Made by a program: the position numbers and the translations under genes. A stretch of 64,000 nucleotides of DNA. It comes from Liolophura sinensis. Lineage: Eukaryota; Mollusca; Polyplacophora; Chitonida; Chitonidae. The stretch lies in the NCBI RefSeq assembly GCF_032854445.1, contig NC_088303.1, positions 34,885,265-34,949,264 on the forward strand, in the 5' to 3' direction. Shown here in pieces: positions 25,201-35,655 of this stretch. The notes under the pieces were generated by a model. The model was not told where the DNA came from, made no database searches, and worked only from the letters and a program-made list of their open reading frames with translations. How positions within the stretch are numbered: the first letter of the stretch is position 1; each line of letters begins with the position of its first letter.

Positions 25201-26067
25201 AACATAAAAATATATAGCAAAAATCCTTGCAAAATGACATAATTGTAATTGTCATATAATTGAATAGTTTAATGGATAACAATATATACAGTTCGCTTTA
25301 TACACGGGTTATACATGTTTAGTCAATACAAAAATAATTCGCTGATCGACGGTAAAGGCATATTTTGTTATTTTGCAATATTTTTTTTTGTTTTAAGGTA
25401 AACTCACGCAGGGAGCGACTTCACCAAATTCTGTTGGGGCCAGTGGCCAGGACGTTTGAGGCGATCCGGCTCGTCCTGGCGGCCACGTTCCAGACGCTGA
25501 AGATTCCGGCGTCAGCACTGGCCTGGTCGTCCAGGGTCGACACGCATGGGAACCCGGAGTTTCTGGGAGTCCGGTCCCAGGACATCCGGGTTGATGTGGT
25601 GCTGGACCCAAGACAAGGCATCAACATCGATGTGCAGCGTCTGGGTCCAGCACGCGGCCGCCTTCGGGAGGTGGCTTATGGTGTTACCAGGTAACCTATA
25701 GGGGCGTGGTTTGTACCGAACAGGGTACTAACGTCCTGTACGGTTCACGCTGGGACCCTTAAGCCATTGGCCGTTTACTGGGAAGGGTGTATGTATCAAC
25801 AGGTAAACTTTCGATAGCCACAATCTTCAGCAAAATTTCACAGTTTAGAGCACAACAATTACTTTTCTAAATAATTAACCTCTTCTCGAAAAACATTTTA
25901 AGGATTGTACATTTTTCGAGCCAGTAATTTATTTTCACAGTCCATACCCTCCCCATTAACCAGCCGCTGACCATACCAGCTTGTCACCATGCTAAATTTC
26001 TTCTGCAAAAAACAAATCAATACTATTACTTAATTTTGCACCTTTCTATTTGTTTCGATACAGATAA
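22289..26067 (+). CDS. Unrecognised secreted protein with basic cleavage sites, copy 2
   Basis: Paralogue of the gene at 15814-19832, with the same eight-exon layout: 22289-22377, 23394-23512, 23816-23893, 24214-24273, 24714-24755, 24935-25023, 25398-25690, then exon 8 from 26064. Signal peptide, basic clusters and the Cys pair are unchanged. Coding differences are few, for example RMKN to RIKN in exon 2 and T to A in exon 7 (ALTWSS to ALAWSS). Exon 7 has one T fewer than copy 1 near its end (gcttatggtg against gcttattggtg). With the same donor and acceptor the protein therefore ends VAYGVTR at a TAA at the start of exon 8, about 257 residues. The exon 8 reading frame used in copy 1 is otherwise still open here to 26282. 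Either copy could hold the original frame. Spacing and promoter match copy 1, so both may be expressed. Confidence 0.65.
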
Positions 26068-26403
26068 AAAGCTGGCACTGGGATATTGCGGCTTTAAGAC
26101 GAACTTGTATGGTTGGTTTTTCGAATAACGCCGTGTGCACTGTAGAACATTTTTCCGACATAGGAAACCCTTTCGGGTTGATAACGAGTCGGATTCGTGT
26201 ACAATCGTCACTGGCCCTGGGATGCACAACATTCAGAAGTACTCAGCATCTGGCCACACAGATACATATCCACTATACCTAAGGTTTCGTTGTACTTTCT
26301 TTATCCTTTACAAATAAACTCGCTTTCAAGCGAGTCAAGAATTGCTGTCAAGAAATGACTGTCTGTGGTAATTTTTCTTTCCGCCAGCTGTATATATAGA
26401 TAA

Positions 26404-26625
26404 ACAGATTGATTTGTTGGTTCATTGATTGGCGATATTCAGCTCAGAACAAAATCCCAGTTTGTTGGGTAGAGATGTATTTATATTACATTTACATTTA
26501 CGGAGGGAGAGGAAGCCAAGCATGAGCTGGACTTGAACTCACAGCGATCGCATTGGTAGGAGCTTCTTGGTCATTGCGCCGTCCTTGTTTGCTACACCAC
26601 CCGGTCACGGAGGCTACCAATCTGA
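26404..26625 (-). repeat. SINE with tRNA-like head and variant tail
   Basis: Read on the minus strand it has a tRNA-like head (agcctccgtgaccgggtggt at about 26610), a B box GTTCAAGTCC near 26530 and the body start shared with the common SINE. The tail is then different, ending in the reverse of gattgatttgttggttcatt. It is a head shared with, and a tail distinct from, the element at 39920-40174. Confidence 0.65.
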
Positions 26626-26944
26626 TTTATGGGTAAAGGAAATCGAAAGCTGCATTTGAATCACCGTGCATGTGTATACACTCTTACAAGTAAACACTTT
26701 TCCATCTGTTTCTATCTGCTGTGCTCATACGTAATAAAAATGTATTTACTGAACTCTACATTTAGATAGATTGATTGAATATTTGGTTGATCGATTGGCG
26801 ATATTCAGCTCGGAACCAGATTACAGTTTGGGGATAGAGATGTATTTACATTCAGTGAATTTTAGTATGGAAAAATTATTCGAGATTTTTTTGTATATTT
26901 TACGTATTTGATTATGTTTCATGCTGTATTGAAGAATTTTTCAC

Positions 26945-27185
26945 TTATCTGATTTCTTTATTTATTTCATTGGTGTTTTACGCTATACTGAGAATATTTC
27001 TCTTATACAACTGCAGCTAACATTTTGATAGAAGGAAAGCGGACAGAGCCCAGGGGAACCCACAACCATCCGCACGTTGCTGTCACACCTATCCACTTAC
27101 GGCCGGAGATCAAGCCAGCATGAGTCGGACTTGAATTCACAGCGACCGCATTGGAGAGATGCTTCCGAGTCATTGCGCCCTGCAA
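26945..27185 (-). repeat. tRNA-derived SINE, unit 2 counterpart
   Basis: Counterpart of 20345-20600 with a few substitutions (gctatactgagaatattt, aaagcggacagagcccaggg). It ends sooner, at cattgcgccctgcaa. Confidence 0.8.
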
Positions 27186-27686
27186 TCAATTTTCTTGCTT
27201 TAACCTCTCAGTGCTCTGCGCCAAGCGAGGCGGCACTGAGTACCAGTTTGAAAGTCTTTGGTATGACCCGACCCGTGTTTGATCCAGGGGTCTTTGAACT
27301 TCCAGGCTGACCCTGTAAGCATTTAGCCACCGAAGCGGCCTCACTCATTAATTTGGTAAGGGCCTTAACCGCCAGAGCCATATATGAATATGTTATGTCA
27401 TTTCCAGCAATTCCGTTAGAACTGCGGATATTGACCCGGAGACAAAAACACCTGACAGACATAGCAGGTCCTACTGACCATCGTGTGGACAAGCGCTTAC
27501 ACCTATATACAACCCACTCTCTAACATGAGTTTAGGTGCAGATAATATTACGTGAACACCTATTCATTTGAAGTATTTATGTCATTTTAATGAGAAACAC
27601 TCAGGGAAAGTAGGCACTTCATGGATTTTGATGCATATACTCATGTATTATTAAATATTGAAGTTAAAACTATGTGCTTTTTCAGA

Positions 27687-27751
27687 TGTACAATTATGTG
27701 AATTTGAGTTTTAATCAGGAAGATGTACATATTTCCATGCAGTGTATAAAA
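27687..27751. repeat. Third copy of the 65-bp duplication boundary
   Basis: It matches the first 65 bases of both units (tgtacaattatgtgaattt, then aggaagatgtacatatttcc), and is preceded like unit 2 by atgtgctttttcaga. Unrelated sequence begins at 27752. Confidence 0.9.
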
Positions 27752-28329
27752 TCTTCCTCAGTTTGTAATTTAGTGACATCTAACTATGAATTCAGGGAAT
27801 CTAGTACAGAGTATCTGGATTCACACATTTGCCTATTTGTGTCATGCCACTGAGAGTTATGTCCCCTGTTATAGTCCACTTGGGCTGCAGCGCGAAAAGA
27901 GAAGAGAGATTCAATATATTACGCACCTTTACATTTTTCATTATAAAAAGGGCATTCTCTGTGACACTTTTCTCTTCCTGTCCATATCGAAATGCGAAAT
28001 ACAACAAAGTTCCATTGCTTACAGGTTGCACGCAAATGAAAATTTTCAGGTAATTTGAGGTAATTTTTTTTTAAACATAGCATCTGTGTATAGGAGGCCC
28101 ATTTCGTACAAGTTAATATTGTACATGACTTGGTAATTTCTCCTAAAGAAAAGAAATCATAGAGCATTATTGCATGTATCAAACATATTCGCAATATTAC
28201 CAATCACGAGTGACAAGTTCACAGCCAAAAGAAATCATTCTGGAATATGTACAGACTGTAGTATTGTAGGCTTGTCATTTCAATCTTATTCAATAACATA
28301 GTCCCACCGATCTTTTTCTGATAGTTCCT
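27752..28329. other. Intergenic / 3' region of the receptor gene
   Basis: Overlapping short open frames on both strands (up to 94 codons) have no recognisable features. The receptor's 3' UTR should lie here, since its stop is at 28330; I see no clear AATAAA on the minus strand. Confidence 0.4.
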
Positions 28330-31300
28330 TTAGGAAATTCTAGCTATGCCTCCATTTCGATTGGGAGGCGACAAACTGTCATGTCGGCTCAAGACTCTTT
28401 TGCAAGCCAGCCATTTCTTCAGCGCCAACTGCTTGTACAGCTGTCCAACACGTCGATTGATAACAAAGACAAAGAAAATTAGGAATCCTTGAGAGCAGTT
28501 GAATAAAGTAAAAAGTATTGTTAAGATTCTGAGAACAAGGCAAATAATGGATCCGCCATCTGATGCCACAGAACTGATGAAGGACGAGGTAAAGCCAATG
28601 ATCCACGTAAAACCCATCACAGTAGACATGCGCACATAAATTATGACGTCATTTTGTCCCGTCAATCTACGGTGGGAGGAACGTCGGGTTATACTGATGG
28701 AGGATCGTGTGGTGGAACGTATGCAAATGATAGCCTTTACGTAGAAGATTGCGTTGACCAATAAAATCACAAGAATTGGTCCTCCAAATGCAGCTAGAGC
28801 TGCCATGGGCTCCTGTATCCAACAGCCAAGTCGATGACGTCTAATGCTGTAGCGAGCGGAAGCCGCCGTGGTGTTCAACAGAGCGGCCAACGTGGAGTTT
28901 GTCGTTTTGACGAGGTGGTCAGGCAGCTTTGGCCCGTATCCAATTTTAACTGTCTTGATTATGCAGGTGAAGTCTATAAAACAGCACATCGTCACGACCA
29001 GGGCTGGGCATCCCCATGCGTATAGCGCATATCGGGGTTGGTATTTGGATTTACTGCGCACGCGTGTTAACACGCAGCTGTTCGCGAAAGTCCGGTAAAC
29101 GTCATAGGCCATAACGTTCATCCAGAAAAACGATGCCAGGAAGAAGAAGTGAAGCGCGACGCCAACCGCGACACACACGCCATGGATTTCAGAAGCGGAT
29201 CCGAATTCGAAAACCATTTCAGCGATGAGCAGAGCCAGTGTCAAGTTCATAGTGTTTGTACCTGGGAGATTTCTCAGTTTGAGGAACAGGCAATAAGTGA
29301 GAAGAACAATAGACATTGACAATATGGAGATCATGGACAACGTCGCCGTTAGGTACACTTCGGCTTGGAGCCAGCCTTTGTACTGGGCAAGATCACAACC
29401 GGTCACGTGATCAGTGACGTTGGCGTCACCAAGATCGTCGAGGTAGTTTTTCGGAATGCAGATTTCCACAGAGCCATTTGCTGATTTCTCATACTGAAAT
29501 ATGTTATAGAATTCACCAGCGTAGCCGATAGACTTGTTCTCTAACATCTCGTACTCTGAAACACCCAGCTTGATCCGTCCACAAGATTTATCCGCTAAGT
29601 TTGGCATGCATATTTCCACGGAATCGTTGCCAACGCGTCTGTACTCGTAAATGGACCTCTGGGTATTCGTGTAGATGTCGACTATGGCTTTGTCGTGGTT
29701 CACGACAACGTACTCATCTTTCTCCAGCAAAATCGTGGCGCAGGATTTGTCGATAATCCTGGGCATTGTGCAGACGAAGACATAAGCGCTAACGTTCGAG
29801 TCACGGCTGTCTATCAAGCTCCCTTGCATTAAAACCATCAGATCGTATTGTCCACGCATGTACATATCACCAGTCTCGTTCACATATATAGCCGTCTCGT
29901 TTTCGCCGGTTTTCTGGCTCACGACTTGCCGTAAGTGGAAGTGTTTGTCGTCATACGCGTTTATGACTCCTTCGGTGCACCAACTGGATATGGAAAACGG
30001 CTCACCTTCGTTGATGATATTAACCACGCTAATTCTTGTATTGTTTACATTCATTTTAAAACTTTTATCGTTCACCATGTGCGCCATTTCTTCCACAGTG
30101 TCCCCAACACTCGTTTCTTCTTTTGCTTCGTTTAGCGGTGGAAAGAGAAGAAAGCTTATTTTCACCACAAAATGGCGGGTTGGAAGGTTTGCTGCTTCCG
30201 AGGACAGCTTCTCCCTGGAAGTTGCCAGAGGGATGATTTCAGCATTTCTTGTGAACTCTTGGGTGCTCAGAGGAGTGCTGCTGAACCCCTGAAGCTTATC
30301 AGCAGTGATTGTGATATCTTCTTCAATTTCAACAGTATCTACATAACTTCCATTGTTTTTACCAGTGTTTTTGAATCTTGTATTGTTCTCAGCAGTGTCT
30401 TTGAAGCTTTCATTGTATTCAGTACTGTCTTTGAAGCTTTCATCGTTCTTAGGGGTGTCCGTGAAGCTTTTGGTAGTAGTGCTGACATTTGCATTAGACT
30501 TTTTTCTGGTCTGAACTCGGTCATAGATATTAAAAAACATCAAAATACCCTGTAGAAGTCCTTTGGTATTGACAAATTCTGCGACACCCATATCAGGGTT
30601 GTGTATGGTCGTTATGTGTGAATAGGTGTCTTTATTTTCTGTGCCTGAATCATGAGGATTTTTCGATCTCGTTCGACGACCTATTTTCTCCTTGTACTTA
30701 TGTATCTCTAATATATTGCCAGTACCATCACCTGGCAATGTTTCTATAGTAACATTTTGAATTCGTGAGATGCTAATGTTAAACAGACTTCCAATCTCCT
30801 TGCGCATCAGACGTGGAAAGTCCTTACTGAGCATGAGAAAATAATCAGCGATAGAGACGTTTACCTCCAAAGACACTTGAGCTATGTCGTCCGCTATCAT
30901 TCCATCGTCAGCTGGAGGCTTGGATGTCGGTTTCGACATCAAATCTTTGACACACTTTTGATTTTTCAATACGTATCCTTCGTCACAAACAACAGGGCGA
31001 CATATTCGTTTTTCCGGGTCAAATATCTGGTTTTTAGGACAAGGGTTGATATCGACGGGTGTCTGTAAAATATGATGGGCCTCGCTGAACAAAATGTGCG
31101 TTTTACCATCGAAGCCAAAATTCATTAATATCGAGAAAGACACTGGGAAGTGAATGTCGGTTTGATCCGACTTATCTCTTCTTGAGTTCTGTTCTCGCTT
31201 TACTCGATGTATCCTGGAGGGGGTGATGACATCGCAAGAGCTCGGGTCTAATGGGAATGGCGGCAACGCCTTGAGACCGCAGTCTTGTAGCATCGTCCCA

Positions 31301-32049
31301 ACACCGGCTTCGCCTCCGTTTTCGTTATACTTTTCCAAGTCCAACGTTTCGCATTCAAATGCAAATTTCCAACTGGTAATCCCTGATGCTCCATGACACA
31401 ATGCACAGTATCTATTTGCGAATACATTTAACCCATCGTCAGAAACAGGCATCAAGTGAAGCTGTATCACCGGATAACCGTATTCCCCACCAAACACGTC
31501 CATTTCATTTTCACACAGATATCTAATGGAATCATTTGAGTAGTTATCTGGACATTCGCTAACTAAAGATAACAAACTATGGACACTGTTCGGCCCTGGC
31601 CGACATTTCTCATACGATTTATAATACCCTTGGGGAGGACTATTTTTTTCAGGGGTACCATCTGGCCGTCCTTCAGTCATACGTAAATCCCCACGCGCCG
31701 ATGTCCGTGCATCATCGCTTTGATTGAGGACATGGTCACGATCGACGACAAAAGCTTGAAATATTTTATCATCCATTTCACTCTGTTCTTTGCAATCGTT
31801 TCCTAACAGGTGTTTCACAAGCGTGTATTTTCGGTAAACCACTTCAGCTGATGGCAAGAGGCGGTGCGATAAAGAAGCCCCGTTGTTATCTGCAGGGTCA
31901 AGGTCACGCTTGTCAAAGCCACCTTTGTCAGCCGGAGATATTAGGGTCGAGCTGAACAAGTCTTGAGACACGGGTAAAGTGTGAGTCAAAGTCACCAGGC
32001 AAAATAACCAACAAGTGCTCATGATGCTTAACAGACGTAGATAAAACAT
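28330..32049 (-). CDS. Methuselah-like family B2 7TM receptor, intronless
   Basis: A single exon of 1239 residues with a signal peptide (MFYLRLLSIMSTCWLFCLVT). The extracellular part has a Cys-rich block at about 148-260 with CALCHG, and a second block at about 336-372 with the pattern CPKN..FDPEKRICRPVVCDEG. A Ser/Asp/Asn-rich linker with ten-residue repeats lies at about 525-570, and three related modules at about 755-870 share DKSC, an EY motif and SVEICMP/SVEICIP. Seven membrane helices run from about 890 to 1200. Landmarks are LRNLPGTNTMNLTLALLIAE (TM2), FWMNVMAYDVYRTF (TM3), CWIQEP in the second extracellular loop and CSQGFLIFFVF (TM7). This layout fits the Methuselah-type receptors, which are expanded in molluscs and lack a GPS cleavage motif; I see none here. 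The ligand is unknown. The downstream ATG at residue 10 is an alternative start, but both give a signal peptide. The lack of introns suggests origin by retrocopying or old intron loss. Confidence 0.88.
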   Translation of the reverse strand: MFYLRLLSIMSTCWLFCLVTLTHTLPVSQDLFSSTLISPADKGGFDKRDLDPADNNGASLSHRLLPSAEVVYRKYTLVKHLLGNDCKEQSEMDDKIFQAFVVDRDHVLNQSDDARTSARGDLRMTEGRPDGTPEKNSPPQGYYKSYEKCRPGPNSVHSLLSLVSECPDNYSNDSIRYLCENEMDVFGGEYGYPVIQLHLMPVSDDGLNVFANRYCALCHGASGITSWKFAFECETLDLEKYNENGGEAGVGTMLQDCGLKALPPFPLDPSSCDVITPSRIHRVKREQNSRRDKSDQTDIHFPVSFSILMNFGFDGKTHILFSEAHHILQTPVDINPCPKNQIFDPEKRICRPVVCDEGYVLKNQKCVKDLMSKPTSKPPADDGMIADDIAQVSLEVNVSIADYFLMLSKDFPRLMRKEIGSLFNISISRIQNVTIETLPGDGTGNILEIHKYKEKIGRRTRSKNPHDSGTENKDTYSHITTIHNPDMGVAEFVNTKGLLQGILMFFNIYDRVQTRKKSNANVSTTTKSFTDTPKNDESFKDSTEYNESFKDTAENNTRFKNTGKNNGSYVDTVEIEEDITITADKLQGFSSTPLSTQEFTRNAEIIPLATSREKLSSEAANLPTRHFVVKISFLLFPPLNEAKEETSVGDTVEEMAHMVNDKSFKMNVNNTRISVVNIINEGEPFSISSWCTEGVINAYDDKHFHLRQVVSQKTGENETAIYVNETGDMYMRGQYDLMVLMQGSLIDSRDSNVSAYVFVCTMPRIIDKSCATILLEKDEYVVVNHDKAIVDIYTNTQRSIYEYRRVGNDSVEICMPNLADKSCGRIKLGVSEYEMLENKSIGYAGEFYNIFQYEKSANGSVEICIPKNYLDDLGDANVTDHVTGCDLAQYKGWLQAEVYLTATLSMISILSMSIVLLTYCLFLKLRNLPGTNTMNLTLALLIAEMVFEFGSASEIHGVCVAVGVALHFFFLASFFWMNVMAYDVYRTFANSCVLTRVRSKSKYQPRYALYAWGCPALVVTMCCFIDFTCIIKTVKIGYGPKLPDHLVKTTNSTLAALLNTTAASARYSIRRHRLGCWIQEPMAALAAFGGPILVILLVNAIFYVKAIICIRSTTRSSISITRRSSHRRLTGQNDVIIYVRMSTVMGFTWIIGFTSSFISSVASDGGSIICLVLRILTILFTLFNCSQGFLIFFVFVINRRVGQLYKQLALKKWLACKRVLSRHDSLSPPNRNGGIARIS

Positions 32050-34683
32050 CTGGTTCTCACAGTCAATGCAACGAAATCAAAGCGCTTAACACTAGCAGGT
32101 GTTCCACCAGAACGTTAAAAGCACGGCACTGAAACTACTACTCGAACACAGCCCCGCAACACCACTGTTGGGATATCATCTTTGATACCAACTTCAAACT
32201 CACGTCTGTACTGTTTGTATCTACTGTCAAGTCATATCTTTAGCGTACAAAAGTCCCAGTGTACGAATAACGTACATAACAAATGTCGAGTTGTTCGTTC
32301 CTTTTGTGTTGGTTATAACAAGCCGGATGTCCTTTGTAGATGCACTGAAACATCGATTTGTGCATAAATTTTCCCGATTATGCGTGAATATGTACTTCCT
32401 GAATCTTGGCTCTCTCCGTTATCCACTGTGAGCACAGAATACCCCCATCCAATCCCAAGAAAGGAAAGAGACAAAATTGGCAAGCTGGTCTACACAGTTC
32501 AAATGAACACGTAACAAGAAAATCAAATTTCCTGAGAAGGATTTTCTGAGATCATAAATCATGTCCACATACCCCGTACGTGTTCATGACAAGTCTGTTT
32601 TACCAATGTCTCAATGTCAATTGAACATTTCAGCACTTTGGCTTTAGTCCATCTCCGTCTTACACTAGAAGTGTTTTAACTGGACTTGTAATTCACTGTT
32701 CCTTCAAATACTACGCAGATCCATACATACACAGGTACAGAATAGTCATAAAACAGTCTCACTCTGTTAAGTGCTTCTGTCCTGCTTCGTGATCGGATGA
32801 CCTGTGCGAGATTTTGTCTGCCAACGAGTTAGGCGACCAGATTCCTGTTACGAAGACGACGTAGGACTTAAGGAAGACTCGGCATCCGCTGTATTCTGCT
32901 GGAGTTCCCACGAGTCTTGGAATCACCAGGCTTCAGCGGAGAGATCTGGGAATGCTCAGTCCGCCGCGCTGTTATACGATCTGCCAATGACGGATGCCAG
33001 TAGTCAAGTCTGGTGTTTACTATAATCTTATCTCTTGTTGGACATACCCCTGTTAACACATGATTATTTCAACCTTACCCCGCACTATCAGCTCGAGATA
33101 AGAACACGAGTGCTATAGTTCTCCATTTAAAACTTCACACCTGCCAACAAATGCTTAAAGAGGAGAAAATAACAGAAACCACACAACAACAAATAAAAGA
33201 AACGTAACCGGCTTCTTTGGTCACAATTGTCACGACTTTAGTAAGAAATAAAATTCCAACAGATCACAAGCTAACATTGCCTTCCTATTCACACGCTTCC
33301 TAAATGACAATAAAGTTCACTCATGAAAGTGAAAAATACGCCAAATTAAGTAAGAGTTGATCGTTCGACCTTTAAAAACTAAATCTAAACCAATACCTTT
33401 ATTTATTTATTATTTTTTTTATGAATTTATTTGAACTGAACATATAAAATGCTGACCAGTCACTGAATTCTATAGTCGGCTTTAATGGTTGGACTTTCAT
33501 TTCATGAAAAAAACCTTTGTGACGTCACCAAGGTCTTAAATTGGTCAAAAGCCCACCATACAACTAAAAAAACATCTTTTTATTCTATGTATATTGCATG
33601 TTATTTACTGCAAAAATGTTATATAATCATATAGCGAAAACTAGATATGAAATCAGCGCTTAATGGCCTTTTAGATGATGCTTATTTTTTAAAAGGTTTT
33701 CTGCTCTAATAAGATCAGAATTATGTGTTTATGGTCTTGACAATACATCCAGATGAATCCGGAACTAGATCGAGAAGCGGAACACGCACAAATTTAGTAA
33801 CCAAGCCAAATAACAATGCACTGACGGTCCAATCATTCCCACGAATGCAGCCTAACTGAAAGACAGAAATGCATTTTTGGTATTCCATTCACACAAAAAC
33901 CAAAACAACAAAATCTTCCACGTTTTCAAATAAATGTAACAAATAAACTGTAGCAAACTACCACAGGTAAATTAAAAATGTCATAGAACCATCACAAGGG
34001 TGACCAAGAAACACAGACATGAGAAGGAGATGGCAGGTTCAAATACTAAATGGCTAGAAGAAAACATCTCTTCAAGGTTTTACTTTCGAGACTGAAAATT
34101 TAATTGTGTAACAAAAAAAGATGCGAGTATAAGCGTATTTTCAAATGTGAAACCCAAAATACAGGAAGAATACCATTCCCATCAACAACACCACTGAGAA
34201 CAACATCAACAACGCTGTATTACAGAACACTGATTTGCATAGCACGTTCAATGATTGGTCAGTCGTGTTAACTACACGATATCTAGCCGCAGATTATCAG
34301 CTATTTCTCGCTAACCATGTCCAGAGAGGTCTAATACGGAATCTTACATGTCACACAGTTTTGTGAAATAGTTCAAGCTGGTCATTATCTCGGCTCAGTC
34401 AGGTCGTGAGATCTTGACGGATGGGATCCTGTCTGCCTCATAAACTGGAAACAGCCTCAAGTGTCCCGTTGTTTATGTGAGATAACAGCCACGTGCCCAG
34501 GTAGATCACTGTGTTTATGGGAGATAAAAAAAGGAAAAAAAAAAACACGTGCCCAGGTATCACTAACTCCCGGAGCCCTACTTCAGCACGTCGGGCGCAC
34601 TGTTGAAGGTTATGATTTACAGTTTAAACCTTTAATCTGTTCATTTTAAGAACACGTGCGCTTAGATATAGAATGTTAAAAGT

Positions 34684-34985
34684 CAGTCGCGGTGATATTT
34701 ACTTTCGTGCAATCCAGTTGCGTTGAAAAATAACCTTATGGTTTGGTTTCTTTGTGGATCTTAAACATTAAACATGTTCTCGCCACGATATGGCAGCAAT
34801 ATTGTTACATTGGGTTATTTATTCATTCAGCCCAGTTGCGGCGTTATTTACCGTTGTGTGATCAATCTGTGGCGATATTTTTCTTTGTGCAAACCAGTTG
34901 CGGTGATATTTAGCATTTTGTCATCAAGCTATGGTGATATTTACCACTGAGCAATCAAACTACAGTGATATTTACCTTTGAACAG
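34684..34985. repeat. Degenerate 34-38 bp tandem repeats
   Basis: The core cagttgcggtgatatttac, followed by a stretch like ctttgtgcaatcaa, recurs about six times with strong drift, interrupted by unrelated sequence at about 34735-34830. Confidence 0.6.
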
Positions 34986-35395
34986 TCTCGGATGATAAAC
35001 GGCCCATACGGCCGTAGGAGCGGCGTCCACCAAGGCTCCACGAGTAGTAGAAGATGGGTAATGTCCAAATTTTCTGACCATATCTGGGTTTGAGCCCGCA
35101 GCTCACGTGTCCTAGTGATTGAAAGTTAAGCCCATTAAGCCCATTCCCTCGGAACAATAGTGCCACTTGAAGAATGTGGTCACGTGACAGAATCTGGCTC
35201 ACGCAAGTTCGATTGCACCTGTACGTCATTAAACACCAATCACGTCAAATAATGCAATTTGCACCATTTATCGGTAAGAAGCAAATATAAATGTAAGGAA
35301 AGAAGCAAACAAAATTGTGTGTACGTTTGTGTATTAATCTTTTACTTCACGTGCTTCAGAACACGTACAAATAATTTATTATATTAACTCAGAAA

Positions 35396-35480
35396 CGTCT
35401 CTACCACACGTACTTGTCCACCGTGTTACACAACAACTTCTCTACCACACGTACTTGTCCACCGTGTTACACAACAATCA
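35396..35480. repeat. Two-copy 46-bp tandem duplication
   Basis: The segment tctctaccacacgtacttgt plus ccaccgtgttacacaacaa occurs twice in succession, nearly identically, just downstream of the C1q gene. Confidence 0.8.
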
Positions 35481-35655
35481 CGGTTATGTAAATTCACTAA
35501 ATAACAAGTCAGGTGAAGTCCACAATTAAATGTGGCGCGGACGTTTAGCTTAAATCAGGCTGTCTGAATGCATGTGCCCCAGAAAATAGTTTCCAGGGCT
35601 TAGCTTAGATTGCGTCAAGTGGTTCAGCCGCTGAAAATAGTTCCCAAACCTTAGA

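Larger units (their letters stand above)
14752..27751. other. Tandem segmental duplication, two 6.5-kb units plus a 65-bp third start
   Basis: Unit 1 is 14752-21226 (6475 bp), unit 2 is 21227-27686 (6460 bp), and 27687-27751 repeats the first 65 bp again. Outside a few indels the units are nearly identical, including introns and a run of about 17-18 G at 16521 and near 22996. The largest differences are about 125 bp present only in unit 1 (near 20580-20700) and about 120 bp present only in unit 2 (near 26530-26660). Each unit carries one complete copy of the secreted-protein gene. The flanking 65-bp repeats point to unequal exchange between pre-existing short direct repeats. Confidence 0.95.
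32050..35655. other. Intergenic, no recognised gene
   Basis: This holds the likely promoter of the receptor (minus strand) in its first few hundred bases. Short open frames at 32804-33025 and 34461-34649 lack supporting context. Tandem repeats at 34684-34985 and 35396-35480 are listed separately. Around 35200-35260 the text gtcattaaacaccaatcacg resembles a SINE tail on the + strand, possibly the end of a decayed element starting near 34990. Confidence 0.5.

Noticed and set aside
27786-28203. Cluster of 74-94 codon open frames on both strands
   Set aside because: They overlap one another in conflicting frames and none has homology or context that I can identify.
29858-30555. 144- and 127-codon + strand frames
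   Set aside because: Antisense shadows of the receptor gene.
32804-33025. 73-codon + strand frame upstream of the receptor
   Set aside because: No family resemblance or splice context; probably chance in a slightly GC-richer patch.
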